NCBI RefSeq assembly: GCF_003027925.1
Contig: NZ_PYPS01000035.1
Span: forward strand, 1 to 64,000
Length of the DNA stretch: 64,000 bases
Source: Micromonospora sp. RP3T
GTDB taxonomy: Bacteria > Actinomycetota > Actinomycetes > Mycobacteriales > Micromonosporaceae
Reading direction: 5' to 3'
Shown: one piece after another, positions 9,211 through 20,560 of the stretch
How positions within the stretch are numbered: the first letter of the stretch is position 1
How the letters are laid out: each line of letters begins with the position of its first letter
Notes under the pieces: generated by a model
What the model saw: the letters and a program-made list of their open reading frames with translations, nothing else
What the model was told of the DNA's origin: nothing
The model's database searches: none
Made by a program: the position numbers and the translations under genes

Positions 9211-9228
9211 TACCCCGATTGTGAGCGC

Positions 9229-9258
9229 AAGCACACCGGGGCGCGTCCCGGTGTGCTT
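9229..9258 (+). terminator. Terminator after recN
   Basis: Perfect 12-bp inverted repeat AAGCACACCGGG (9229-9240) with CCCGGTGTGCTT (9247-9258) and a 6-base loop, 19 bases after the recN stop. It separates recN from the steA/steB genes. Confidence 0.8.
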
Positions 9259-9328
9259 CCCTGGGTAGGCGGCCCTGCTCAGGCATGTCGCGACAGCAGA
9301 ACCTGCCCCACATGCCAGGATGGTCACG

Positions 9329-10507
9329 ATGCGTCTACCCACACTGCGCCGGACCCGGAACGCGGAACCGGGCTCGATCCTCGGCACCGCGCGCCTCGAT
9401 CGCCGGACGAAACGGCTGGTCGGCCGCCTGCGTCCGGGTGACATCGCGGTCATCGACCACGTCGACCTGGACCGGGTGGCGGCCGACTCGCTCGTCGCCG
9501 TCGGCGTGGCCGCGGTGCTGAACGCCAAGCCGTCGGTGTCCGGTCGTTATCCCAACCTCGGTCCCGAGGTGCTGGTCTCGGCCGGCATCCCGCTCCTGGA
9601 CGACCTCGGCGAGGGCGTCTTCGAGCAGGTCCGCGAGGGCGATCTGGTGCGCATCGAGGGCAACACCGTCTTCGTGGGCACGGAGCCGGTCGCGCACGGC
9701 GCGCTCCAGGACGCGGAGACGGTCGGCAAGTCGATGGCCGACGCCCGGGAGGGCCTGTCGGTGCAGTTGGAGGCGTTCGCCGCCAACACGATGGACTACC
9801 TCCGGCAGGAACGCGACCTGCTGCTCGACGGCGTCGGCGTGCCGGAGATCCAGACCCAGATGCAGGGCCGGCACTGCCTGATCGTGGTCCGGGGCTACGA
9901 CTACAAGGCCGACCTGGACGTGCTGCGCCCCTACATCCGCGAGTTCAAGCCGGTGCTGATCGGCGTGGACGGCGGGGCCGACGCGCTGGTCGAGGCCGGC
10001 TACACCCCCGACATGATCATCGGCGACATGGACTCGGTCACCGACGACGTGCTGCGCTGCGGCGCCGAGGTGATCGTGCACGCCTACCCGGACGGGCGGG
10101 CCCCCGGTCTGGCCCGGGTCAACGGCCTGGGCGTGCCCGCGATCACGTTCCCGGCGGCGGCCACCAGCGAGGACCTGGCCATGCTGCTGGCCGACGAGAA
10201 GGGCGCCTCGCTGCTGGTGGCGGTCGGCACCCACGCCACCCTGGTGGAGTTCCTCGACAAGGGCCGCGGCGGCATGGCGTCGACGTTCCTCACCCGGCTG
10301 AAGGTGGGCGGCAAGCTGGTCGACGCCAAGGGCGTCAGCCGGCTCTACCGGCAGAGCATCTCCGGGTCCTCGCTGCTGCTGCTGGTCCTCTCCGCGGTCG
10401 CCGCGATGGCCTCCGCGGTGGCTGTCTCCACCGTCGGGAAGGCGTATTTGGGCGTGGTCTCCGAATGGTGGGACAATTTCGTGTTCCAGCTCGGCCAGCT
10501 CTTCTAG
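9329..10507 (+). CDS. steA: SteA-like cell-separation membrane protein
   Basis: A 392-aa protein with a central thiamine-pyrophosphokinase-like fold (VLIGVDGGADALVEAGYTPD, MIIGDMDSV) and a C-terminal transmembrane helix (SSLLLLVLSAVAAMASA). In Corynebacterium glutamicum SteA works with SteB in the RipC-FtsEX cell-separation pathway; the M. tuberculosis counterpart is Rv1697. ATG 9329 is preferred because AGGA at 9317-9320 sits 8 nt upstream; an in-frame ATG at 9320 is the alternative. steB follows 28 bases later. Confidence 0.88.
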   Translation: MRLPTLRRTRNAEPGSILGTARLDRRTKRLVGRLRPGDIAVIDHVDLDRVAADSLVAVGVAAVLNAKPSVSGRYPNLGPEVLVSAGIPLLDDLGEGVFEQVREGDLVRIEGNTVFVGTEPVAHGALQDAETVGKSMADAREGLSVQLEAFAANTMDYLRQERDLLLDGVGVPEIQTQMQGRHCLIVVRGYDYKADLDVLRPYIREFKPVLIGVDGGADALVEAGYTPDMIIGDMDSVTDDVLRCGAEVIVHAYPDGRAPGLARVNGLGVPAITFPAAATSEDLAMLLADEKGASLLVAVGTHATLVEFLDKGRGGMASTFLTRLKVGGKLVDAKGVSRLYRQSISGSSLLLLVLSAVAAMASAVAVSTVGKAYLGVVSEWWDNFVFQLGQLF

Positions 10508-10535
10508 CTCCCCCGACGATCAAGAGGCTGCAAGC

Positions 10536-11477
10536 GTGATCAACTTCCGCTACCACGTGGTGTCCCTGACCGCGGTCTTCCTCGCGCTGGCGATCGGCCT
10601 GGTGGTCGGCACAGCCGCCCTCAACGGCCCGGTGGCCGACTCGCTCCGGGAGAACGTCAACGGCCTGCGCAAGGACAACTCGCTGATGCGCCAGTCGGTC
10701 AACGACATGCAGAAGCAGCTGGAGACCGAGGAGGACTTCATCGGCGAGATGGCGCCGCTCGTCCTGACCGGCAAGCTGACCAGCCGGCGGGTGGTGGTGC
10801 TCACGCTGCCCAGCGGCCGGGACCAGACCGAGGGCGTGGTGAAGATGCTCCGCACCGCCGGCGCGGACGTCACCGGCCGGGTCACCGTGCAGGACAAGTT
10901 CGTCAACCCGGACAGCAACAACAACCTGTTGGAGCTGGCCGTCACCGCCGCCCGCCCGAACAGCGCCCCCACCGCCAACCTGCCCGGCAACGGGCACGGC
11001 GTGGAGACCTCCAGCGCGTTGCTGGCCAACGTCCTGCTGGAGCGCCCGGCGGGCAGCCCGACGGTCAGCGAGGCCGACCGGCGCAGCGTGCTCCAGAAGT
11101 ACGCGGAGGCCGGCTACCTCACCCCGGAGGACCGGATCACCGGCGCCGCCGAGGCGGTGGTGCTGGTCACCGGCCAGCCGTACGTGGACAAGGACTCGGC
11201 GAAGAAGGACGAGTCGGTGGTGAAGGTCGCCGAGCAGTTCGACCGCGCCGGCGCGGTAGTGGTCGCCGGCATGGGCTCGACCGGCGGCAACCTGGTGGCC
11301 GTGGTCCGTGGCGACCCGGTGCTGTCGCAGACCATCTCCACCGTCGACAACGCCAACACCGTGCAGGGACAGCTGGTCACCAGCCTCGCGTTGGCCGAGC
11401 AGCTCACCGGGAAGAAGGCCGGCCAGTACGGCGTGGGCGACAACGCCGCCTCCCGGCTGCCTAAACTGCCCGAGTGA
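10536..11477 (+). CDS. steB: SteB/MctB family envelope protein
   Basis: A 313-aa protein with an N-terminal transmembrane anchor (VSLTAVFLALAIGLVVGTAAL), a coiled coil (about 35-70) and an extracytoplasmic domain. It belongs to the family annotated as copper transporter (MctB, Rv1698), whose corynebacterial member SteB partners SteA in cell separation. Its place straight after steA supports the SteB role. The copper label comes from MctB work, and no metal-binding motif is obvious here. Confidence 0.85.
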   Translation: MINFRYHVVSLTAVFLALAIGLVVGTAALNGPVADSLRENVNGLRKDNSLMRQSVNDMQKQLETEEDFIGEMAPLVLTGKLTSRRVVVLTLPSGRDQTEGVVKMLRTAGADVTGRVTVQDKFVNPDSNNNLLELAVTAARPNSAPTANLPGNGHGVETSSALLANVLLERPAGSPTVSEADRRSVLQKYAEAGYLTPEDRITGAAEAVVLVTGQPYVDKDSAKKDESVVKVAEQFDRAGAVVVAGMGSTGGNLVAVVRGDPVLSQTISTVDNANTVQGQLVTSLALAEQLTGKKAGQYGVGDNAASRLPKLPE

Positions 11478-11538
11478 TCGCGTCCGGGCCGTCCGGTCCG
11501 TGCCGCGCCGCGTGGGAGATCCGGATCGGAGGGGTCGC

Positions 11539-12402
11539 GTGAGACTGGGTCGGCTGCTGACCGTGGGCGCGGGGGTGCTGGCCGCCCGCTACGCGCTTCG
11601 GGAGGTGCGTACGTCACCGAGCGCGCCGGCGCTGGAGCGCACCAACTACCGGGGCCGTACGGTGACCCTGGCCGCCGGCCCGGCCCTGGCCGTGGGCGCC
11701 GCCACCGCGGGCGCGCTCGGCGCCGGCAGCGCCCCGGCCGGCGCCGCCGCACTGCTGGCCGGCGTCGGCGCGGGCGCGGTCGGGCTCTACGACGACGTGG
11801 TCGGCGCGCGCCCCGAGCAGAAGGCCGCCAAGGGCTTCGCCGGTCACCTCGCCGCGCTGCGCGAGGGCCGGGTCACCGCCGGGCTGGTCAAGGTCGCCGG
11901 GGTGGGCGCCGCCGGGCTCGGCGCCGCGGCGCTGCTCGCCGCCGACCGGCGGGTCGCCGCCCATCCGCGCCGCCAACGGGCCGGCGCGTTCGGCCGCGGG
12001 GTCGACGTGCTGCTCGGCGCCGGCGTGGTGGCCGGCACCGCCAACCTGGTCAACCTGCTCGACCTGCGCCCCGGCCGGGCGCTGAAGTCCGGCCTGCTGC
12101 TCGGCGCGCCGCTGTCCACCGGCCCGCACGGCGGCATCGCGGCCGGCGCGGTCGGCGCCGCCGCCGGCCTGCTGCGCGACGACCTGGGCGAGCGGGTGAT
12201 GGTCGGCGACAGCGGCGCCAACGCGCTCGGCGCGCTGCTCGGCGTGAGCCTCGCCGCGCGTACCGGGCCGCTCGGGCGGGCCGGGGTGCTGGCCGTGCTC
12301 GCCGCGCTCACCGCCGCCAGCGAGAAGGTCAGCTTCACCCAGGTCATCCACCGGACCCCGGGGTTGCGGCACCTCGACGAGCTGGGCCGGCTCGCCGACT
12401 GA
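11539..12402 (+). CDS. MraY/WecA-like membrane glycosyl-1-phosphate transferase homologue
   Basis: A 287-aa, Ala/Gly-rich polytopic membrane protein. Conserved pieces of the polyprenyl-phosphate sugar-1-P transferase fold are visible: the DD pair in GLYDDVVGARPEQKAAKGF, NLVNLLDLRPGRALK near residue 170, and MVGDSGANALGALLG near 220. The LDLRPGRA variant replaces the usual LDGLDGLA, so this is a divergent branch. GTG at 11539 has a GGAGGGG site. It lies directly before the MurJ-like gene, suggesting joint work on a lipid-linked intermediate. Substrate unknown. Confidence 0.75.
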   Translation: MRLGRLLTVGAGVLAARYALREVRTSPSAPALERTNYRGRTVTLAAGPALAVGAATAGALGAGSAPAGAAALLAGVGAGAVGLYDDVVGARPEQKAAKGFAGHLAALREGRVTAGLVKVAGVGAAGLGAAALLAADRRVAAHPRRQRAGAFGRGVDVLLGAGVVAGTANLVNLLDLRPGRALKSGLLLGAPLSTGPHGGIAAGAVGAAAGLLRDDLGERVMVGDSGANALGALLGVSLAARTGPLGRAGVLAVLAALTAASEKVSFTQVIHRTPGLRHLDELGRLAD

Positions 12403-12403
12403 C

Positions 12404-14092
12404 GTGACGAAACCGGCACCCCTCGCCGCCGTCGGCCGTGTCGCCGGGGCGGCTGCCCTCATCGCCGTGCTCACCGTGGTCAGCCGGCTCGTCGGCTTCG
12501 GTCGCACCGCGGTGTTCACCTGGACGCTCGCCCCCACCGACCTCGGTGGCGCCTACCTGGTGGCGAACTACGTCCCGAACGTCATCTTCGAGATCGTCGC
12601 CGGTGGGGCGCTGGCCAGTCTGGTCGTACCGCTGCTGGCCGGCGCCGTCGCCGCGGGTGACCGGCGGGCGGTGGCCGCCACCACCGGGGCGCTGCTGACC
12701 TGGACGCTGAGCCTGCTGGTTCCGCTGGCGGTGCTGGTGGCGCTGCTCGCCGAGCCGCTGACCGTGCTGCTCGGGCACGGCCTGGACCCGGTCCAGCAGG
12801 CGGCCGGGGCGCGGATGCTGCGGGTCTTCGCGCCCCAGTTGCCGCTCTACGGCGTGGGCATCGTGCTCACCGGGGTGCTCCAGGCGCACCGTCGGTTCGC
12901 CTGGCCGGTGCTCGCGCCGCTGCTGTCCAGCGTCACCGTCATCGCGGTCTACCTCGCCTTCACCGCCGCCGAGGGGCGGCGGGCCGGCATCGGCGAGGTG
13001 GGCCGCGGCGGGGAACTGCTGCTCTCCGGCGGCACCACGCTCGGCGTGGTGGTGCTCTCGCTGTCCCTGCTGATTCCGCTGCGCCGGCTGCGGCTGCGGC
13101 CCCGCTGGGGCTACCGCTTCCCGGTCGACGCCCGGGCCCGGGTCGGTGGCCTGGTGGCCGCCGGGGTGGTCACCGTGACCGCCCAGCAGATCGCCCTGGT
13201 CGTCACGCTCAACCAGGTCACCTACGGCCGGGTCGCCGACGTCGGGGTCTACAACCTGGCCCAGACCGTCTACTTCCTGCCCTGGTCGGTGCTGGCGGTG
13301 CCGCTCGCGGTGGCCGCGTACCCGACGTTGGTGGCGGCCCGGGCCGGCGGCGACGAACGCGCCTACCGGGACACCCTCGCTCCGGCCGCGCGCGGGGTGG
13401 TGCTGTTCAGCCTGCTCGGCGCCGCCGCGCTGGCCGGCACCGCGATCCCGGTCGGGCACTTCTTCTTCCCCGACCCGGTGGACGCGCGGACCGCCGCGGC
13501 CGGCATCGCCGGCTTCGCCCCCGGACTGCTCGGCTACGGGCTGTTCGCGGTGCTCACCCGAGCGCTCTACGCGCGCGGCGAGACCCGCGCGGCCACGGTC
13601 GCCACCGCGCTCGGCTGGCTGAGTGTGCCCGCCCTGGCGGTCCTGGCCGGCCAGGCGTTGCCGCTGGCCGACCGGGTGCCGGCGGTGACGCTTGCCACGT
13701 CCGCCGGCATGCTGCTGCTCGGCGCGCTGCTGGTCGCCGCCGTACGGCGCGCCGCCGGCCCGGAGGCGCTGGCCGGCATCGGCCGGGCCGGCGCGGCCGG
13801 GCTGCTGGCCGCCGCGGTCGCCGCCGCGGGCGGGGTGGCCACCGCCCGCTGGCTGGAGCGGCTGGGGGACGGGACCCCGACGACGCTCGCGGCCCTCGCG
13901 CAGGGCATGCTGTCGGGGGTCGTGGTGGGCGTCCTGTTCCTCGCCGTCGCCTGGCTGACCGACGCCCGCGACCTGCGGCCGCTGCTGGCGGCCGTGACCC
14001 GCCGGCTGCGTCGCCGGCGACCGGCCGACGACCCGCCGGTGGACCAGCACCCCGGCGAGCGGGGCGACGGAAAGGAGATCGTTTCCTCATGA
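12404..14092 (+). CDS. MurJ/MviN-like lipid flippase
   Basis: A 562-aa MOP-superfamily membrane protein with about 14 predicted helices. The N-terminus (RLVGFGRTAVFTWTLAPTDLGGAYLVANYVPN) is typical of MurJ, which flips lipid II across the membrane. It starts with GTG one base after the preceding stop and overlaps the next start (ATGA). Because it sits with a MraY-like transferase and a GT4, it could be a dedicated flippase for another glycolipid rather than the main MurJ. Confidence 0.85.
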   Translation: MTKPAPLAAVGRVAGAAALIAVLTVVSRLVGFGRTAVFTWTLAPTDLGGAYLVANYVPNVIFEIVAGGALASLVVPLLAGAVAAGDRRAVAATTGALLTWTLSLLVPLAVLVALLAEPLTVLLGHGLDPVQQAAGARMLRVFAPQLPLYGVGIVLTGVLQAHRRFAWPVLAPLLSSVTVIAVYLAFTAAEGRRAGIGEVGRGGELLLSGGTTLGVVVLSLSLLIPLRRLRLRPRWGYRFPVDARARVGGLVAAGVVTVTAQQIALVVTLNQVTYGRVADVGVYNLAQTVYFLPWSVLAVPLAVAAYPTLVAARAGGDERAYRDTLAPAARGVVLFSLLGAAALAGTAIPVGHFFFPDPVDARTAAAGIAGFAPGLLGYGLFAVLTRALYARGETRAATVATALGWLSVPALAVLAGQALPLADRVPAVTLATSAGMLLLGALLVAAVRRAAGPEALAGIGRAGAAGLLAAAVAAAGGVATARWLERLGDGTPTTLAALAQGMLSGVVVGVLFLAVAWLTDARDLRPLLAAVTRRLRRRRPADDPPVDQHPGERGDGKEIVSS

Positions 14093-15222
14093 CGGACGCC
14101 TCGCCGGCACCGCGCTGGCCCGGGTCGGTCGCGCTGGTGCTCGCCTCCAGCACCGGCGGGGTGGGGCAGCACGTCCGCTCGGTCGCCCGCGGGTTGACCG
14201 AGGCCGGCGCGTCGGTGCTGGTCTGCGGACCGGCCGCCACCCAGGAGCAGTTCGACTTCACTCGGACGGGCGCCCGGTTCACGCCGGTGGAGATCCCGGC
14301 CAGCCCCACCCCCGGGGACGCGCGCGCGGTCGGCGCGCTGCGCCGGGCGCTGGCGGAGACGCCCGTCGACGTGGTGCACGCGCACGGCCTGCGCGCCGGC
14401 CTGGTGGCCGCGCTCGCCCGGCCCACCGTCCCGCTGGTGGTCACCTGGCACAACGCGGTGCTCGCCGGCGGGTTGCGCGGCGCGGCGTCCCGGCTGGTGG
14501 AGCGCGTCGTCGCCCGTTCCGTACGGGTCGCGCTGGGCGCCTCCGCCGACCTGGTCGAGCGGGCCGCCGCGCTGGGCGCGGCCGACGCCCGGCTGGCGCC
14601 GGTCGCCGCGCCGACGCTGCCCCCGCCGGGTCGCCGTCGCGCCGCGGTGCGGGCCGAGTTCGGCGTCACCGCCGACCGTCCGCTGATCCTGTCGGTGGGC
14701 CGGCTGCACCCGCAGAAGCGGTACGACGTGCTGATCGACGCCGCCGCCCGGTGGCGGACCCGGGTCCCCGCCCCGGTGGTGGTGATCGCCGGCAGTGGAC
14801 CCGCCTACCTCCCGCTGGCGGCGCGGATCTCGGCCGCCCGGGCGCCGGTGACCCTGCTCGGGCACCGCACCGACGTGGCGGACCTGCTGGCCGGCGCCGA
14901 CCTGGCGGTGGTCACCAGCGACTGGGAGGCCCGCCAACTGTTCGCCCAGGAGGCGCTGCGTGCCGGTGTGCCGCTGGTGGCGACCGCGGTCGGTGGCCTG
15001 CCGGAGCTGGTCGGTGACGCCGCGGTGCTGGTCCCGGCCGGCGACGTGGACGCGGTCGACGCGGCGGTGCGCGAGCTGCTCGACGACGCGGCCCGCCGCG
15101 CCGACCTGGGCCGCCGGGGCGCGGCCCGCGCCGCGACCTGGCCCACCGAGGCGGACACCGTGGCCACGCTCGCCGACCTGTACGCCGAGCTGACGCCGCA
15201 GCATTCCCCGGGGAACCGCTGA
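14089..15222 (+). CDS. GT4-family glycosyltransferase
   Basis: A 377-aa GT-B enzyme. The N-terminal acceptor domain has the SSTGGVGQHVRSVARGL glycine-rich loop. The C-terminal nucleotide-sugar domain has LSVGRLHPQKRYDVLIDA at about 202-219 and the acidic region TSDWEARQLFAQEALRAGVP with the E-x7-E arrangement. No signal peptide, so it acts at the cytoplasmic face. ATG overlaps the MurJ-like stop (ATGA) and its stop overlaps the next ATG (TGATG), so this is one operon. Donor and acceptor are unknown. Confidence 0.88.
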   Translation: MTDASPAPRWPGSVALVLASSTGGVGQHVRSVARGLTEAGASVLVCGPAATQEQFDFTRTGARFTPVEIPASPTPGDARAVGALRRALAETPVDVVHAHGLRAGLVAALARPTVPLVVTWHNAVLAGGLRGAASRLVERVVARSVRVALGASADLVERAAALGAADARLAPVAAPTLPPPGRRRAAVRAEFGVTADRPLILSVGRLHPQKRYDVLIDAAARWRTRVPAPVVVIAGSGPAYLPLAARISAARAPVTLLGHRTDVADLLAGADLAVVTSDWEARQLFAQEALRAGVPLVATAVGGLPELVGDAAVLVPAGDVDAVDAAVRELLDDAARRADLGRRGAARAATWPTEADTVATLADLYAELTPQHSPGNR

Positions 15223-17453
15223 TGCTGCGCAGACTGACCCCGGTGCTGCTGACCCTGGTGGTGGTGGCCCTGGGCATCACCGCGCTGACCGCCCGCCCGG
15301 ACGACGGCGGGCCCCGGCGCAGCGCCGACTTCGTGGTGCTGGTCGGCGCGGCCGGCCTGCGCTGGGACGACGTGGACCCGCAGAACACGCCGACGCTGTG
15401 GCGGATGGCCGAGCAGGGCGCGATCGGTTCGCTCTCGGTGCGTTCCGCGCACCGCCCCACCTGCCCGGTGGACGGCTGGTTGACGCTCGGCGCGGGCAAC
15501 TTCGCGGCCTGGAACGGCAGCCGTCCCGGCGGCTGCCCGGCCACCGGGGTGACCGTCGAGCAGCCCGACGGGATCGGCGCGAACCTGCCCGACCAGCCGG
15601 GCGTCGTCGCCCACAACCAGGAGAAGCTCGCCTGGGGCGCGGTGCCGGGCGCGCTGGCCGAGTCGGTGCGCTGTTCGGTGGCGGTCGGGCCGGGCGCGGC
15701 GGTGGCCGCCGCCCGCCCGTTCGGCCGCGTCGACAGGTACGAGCCGGCGCTGCCCGACGATCCGGCGGAGCTGCTCGGCTCCTGCGTGCTGAGCATCGTC
15801 GACGTGGGCACTGTCGACGACGACGACCCGGCCGTCCGGGCCGCCCAGGCGCGCCAGGCCGACGCCCGGCTCGCCCGGGTGCTCGCCGCCCGGCCGCCGC
15901 GCTCGCTGGTGCTGGTGGCCGGCGTCTCCGACACCGACTCGCCGGCGCGGCTGCACGTCGCCGTCGCGGACGGTCCGGGCTGGGACGGCGGCTGGCTGAC
16001 GTCACCGAGCACCGCCCGGGCCGGCTACCTGCAACTGGTCGACCTGGCCCCGACCGCGCTCGCCGCGCTCGGCCGGCCGATGCCGGAGCGGTTGTTCCTC
16101 GGCCGGCCCGCGGTGACCGTCGACGACCGGCCGGACGACCTGCCGGAGGCGATCAGGGCGCCGGCCGACGCGGACCGGGAGGCGGCCGCCCAACGCCGGG
16201 TCGCCGGCTGGTTCTTCACGTTGCTCGCCGCCGCCCAGATGGCGCTCGCGGTGGCGGTGCTGCCGCTGCTGCGGCGGGCCCGCCGGCTGGCCGGGCCGCA
16301 CGGGCCGGAGCCGGTGTCCCGGCGGGTGGTCGCGGTGGTGGAGCTGCTGCTGGTCGCCGCCGCGTTGGCGGTGCCGGCGGCGCTGCTGGCCGACGCGGTG
16401 CCCTGGTGGCGCGGGATCCACGCGGGCTGGTGGTTCGCCTCGGTGACCGCCCTGCTCATCGTCGGCGGCACGGCGCTGGTCCGGTTCGCTCCCGGGCACG
16501 ACCGCACGCTCGGGCCGCTCGGCGCGGTGGCCGGGCTGGCCACGCTGGTGGTCGGCGTGGACGTGCTGACCGGTTCCCGGCTGCAACTCAACGGCGTGGT
16601 GGGTTACTCCGCGCTGGAGGGCGGCCGGTACGCCGGCCTGGGCACTGTCGGTCTGGGCGTGTTCATCGCCGGGTCGCTGCTCTGCGGGGGCTGGCTGGCC
16701 CAGCGGGTCCGCCGTACCTGGCGGCCGACCGTGATGGTGGCCGTGGCCGGCACCGCGGTGGTGATCGTGGGCAGCCCGTACCTGGGCGCGGATTCGATCG
16801 GTGCGATCGCGCTCACCGCCGGGGTGAGCGTGGCCGCGGCGATCTGCGGCGGGGGCTGGCTGACCGTCAGCCGCCTCGCCTGGGCCACCATGGCCGGGCT
16901 GGCCGTCACCATCGGCTTCGCGCTGGTCGACCTGGGCCGGCCGGCGGCGGAGCGGGGCAGCCTGGGTCGTTTCCTGGCGGCGCTCGGGGACGGCACCGGC
17001 GGCCTGACCGTGCACCGGTCCAGCACCTCGAACTTCCAGACGTTGGTGAACAGCCCGCTGACCGTGCTGGCCCTGGCCGGGGCCGCGCTGGTCTGGCTGG
17101 CGCTGCTCCAGCCGTGGGGCGGGCTGATGCGGCTGTTCGGCATCTATCCGGCGATCCGGGCGGCGATGGCCGGCACCGGGGTGGCCGCCGGGCTGGGCGG
17201 CGTGCTGGGCGGCTCCGCGCTGGACGTGGCCGGCGCGGCCGGCGCGCTGGTGGTGCCGATGGCGGCGTTGGCCGCGCTGCGGGTGCTCGACCACTCCACC
17301 GACCGCACGCTGCCGGACAGCGGCCGGCCCGGGGGAGAGGGCGGCGGGGCATCGTCGGACGGGTCCGGTCCCGGTGGCGCGGGCCCGGCGGGTCCGGGGA
17401 CGACCGAGGTGGCCGCGGCGCCGGGGGCCGCCACCCCCGCGCACCGGAGTTGA
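15222..17453 (+). CDS. Large membrane protein with alkaline-phosphatase-like extracellular domain
   Basis: A 743-aa protein: an N-terminal anchor (LTPVLLTLVVVALGITALTA), an extracytoplasmic domain of about 300 residues, then about ten transmembrane helices (about 330-690) and a Gly/Pro-rich cytoplasmic tail. The domain contains NTPTLWRMAEQGAIGSLSVR and WLTLGAGNFAAW, reminiscent of the alkaline phosphatase/phosphopentomutase superfamily. The family is usually called hypothetical. It ends the MraY-like/MurJ-like/GT4 cassette and may modify the exported product. Metal ligands were not all identified, so activity is uncertain. Confidence 0.75.
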   Translation: MLRRLTPVLLTLVVVALGITALTARPDDGGPRRSADFVVLVGAAGLRWDDVDPQNTPTLWRMAEQGAIGSLSVRSAHRPTCPVDGWLTLGAGNFAAWNGSRPGGCPATGVTVEQPDGIGANLPDQPGVVAHNQEKLAWGAVPGALAESVRCSVAVGPGAAVAAARPFGRVDRYEPALPDDPAELLGSCVLSIVDVGTVDDDDPAVRAAQARQADARLARVLAARPPRSLVLVAGVSDTDSPARLHVAVADGPGWDGGWLTSPSTARAGYLQLVDLAPTALAALGRPMPERLFLGRPAVTVDDRPDDLPEAIRAPADADREAAAQRRVAGWFFTLLAAAQMALAVAVLPLLRRARRLAGPHGPEPVSRRVVAVVELLLVAAALAVPAALLADAVPWWRGIHAGWWFASVTALLIVGGTALVRFAPGHDRTLGPLGAVAGLATLVVGVDVLTGSRLQLNGVVGYSALEGGRYAGLGTVGLGVFIAGSLLCGGWLAQRVRRTWRPTVMVAVAGTAVVIVGSPYLGADSIGAIALTAGVSVAAAICGGGWLTVSRLAWATMAGLAVTIGFALVDLGRPAAERGSLGRFLAALGDGTGGLTVHRSSTSNFQTLVNSPLTVLALAGAALVWLALLQPWGGLMRLFGIYPAIRAAMAGTGVAAGLGGVLGGSALDVAGAAGALVVPMAALAALRVLDHSTDRTLPDSGRPGGEGGGASSDGSGPGGAGPAGPGTTEVAAAPGAATPAHRS

Positions 17454-17559
17454 TCACGGACGACGGGGCCCGACGTGCGCCGACAGCGGGTGCGACGCCG
17501 GCTCACGGTCCGGATGGTGTTACCGTGGAATCCCGTGGATCGCGTGATCACTTGTCTGA

Positions 17560-19955
<2,396 letters not shown>

Positions 19956-19969
19956 TCGGAACCGACGAC

Positions 19970-20005
19970 GAAGGGGCCGCGCGGCGTTTGTCGCGCGGCC
20001 CCTTC
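19970..20005. terminator. Bidirectional terminator between NUDIX and TM2 genes
   Basis: Perfect 14-bp inverted repeat GAAGGGGCCGCGCG (19970-19983) with CGCGCGGCCCCTTC (19992-20005). It lies between convergent genes and can serve both strands. Confidence 0.85.
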
Positions 20006-20018
20006 CGTGTGTCCGCGT

Positions 20019-20270
20019 TCAGTCGCGCAGCGGGCGGCCCTGGCCGTCGACGCCGCCGTTGACCAGGATCAGGATGCCGTCGACGAGCCCCCAGATCGCG
20101 CCGAAGCCACAGGTCACGAGTGTGACCACGAGCTGGATGACGCCGGTCTTGGTGTCGCCCATGTAGAACCGGCCGATGCCGAAGCCGCCGAGGAGGATCT
20201 GGAGGATGCCCGCGACGACCTTGCTCTTGTCCGAGACGCCGTACGGGTGCTGCTGGTAAGGAGTGGTCAT
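20019..20270 (-). CDS. TM2 domain membrane protein
   Basis: An 83-aa protein: a short Tyr/Gln/Pro-rich N-terminus, then two transmembrane helices of the TM2 type (SKVVAGILQILLGGFGIGRF, YMGD, then the second hydrophobic segment) joined by the FYMGD turn. TM2 proteins are common in actinobacteria; their function is mostly unknown. ATG at 20270 is preferred over longer in-frame options since the domain and a purine-rich site (TAAGGAG on the minus strand read as CTCCTTA) fit there. Confidence 0.85.
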   Translation of the reverse strand: MTTPYQQHPYGVSDKSKVVAGILQILLGGFGIGRFYMGDTKTGVIQLVVTLVTCGFGAIWGLVDGILILVNGGVDGQGRPLRD

Positions 20271-20560
20271 GAGCGGACACCATAGTGATCCACTCGCGTT
20301 CCGCGCGCGCCGGCACCCCACCGGTGGGAAGATATTTACCGAAGTCTGTCCTGTCGGCTGATGGCGTCTCCACCGGCCAGCCCGGTCCATGCCTGACACT
20401 CCGTCAGCACCACCGGGCACCGGATGTCACAGTGTCGGCGCCCCCGCGCCGTCCGCGCGCCTAGACTGCCGCCGGCGGGACCTGACCGCGTCGGCAACGG
20501 AGCCGTCGCGGCGCCGCGCTGTCGGGGGTGAGCCGCGCCCCGGAGGAAGGTGTCTGCATC

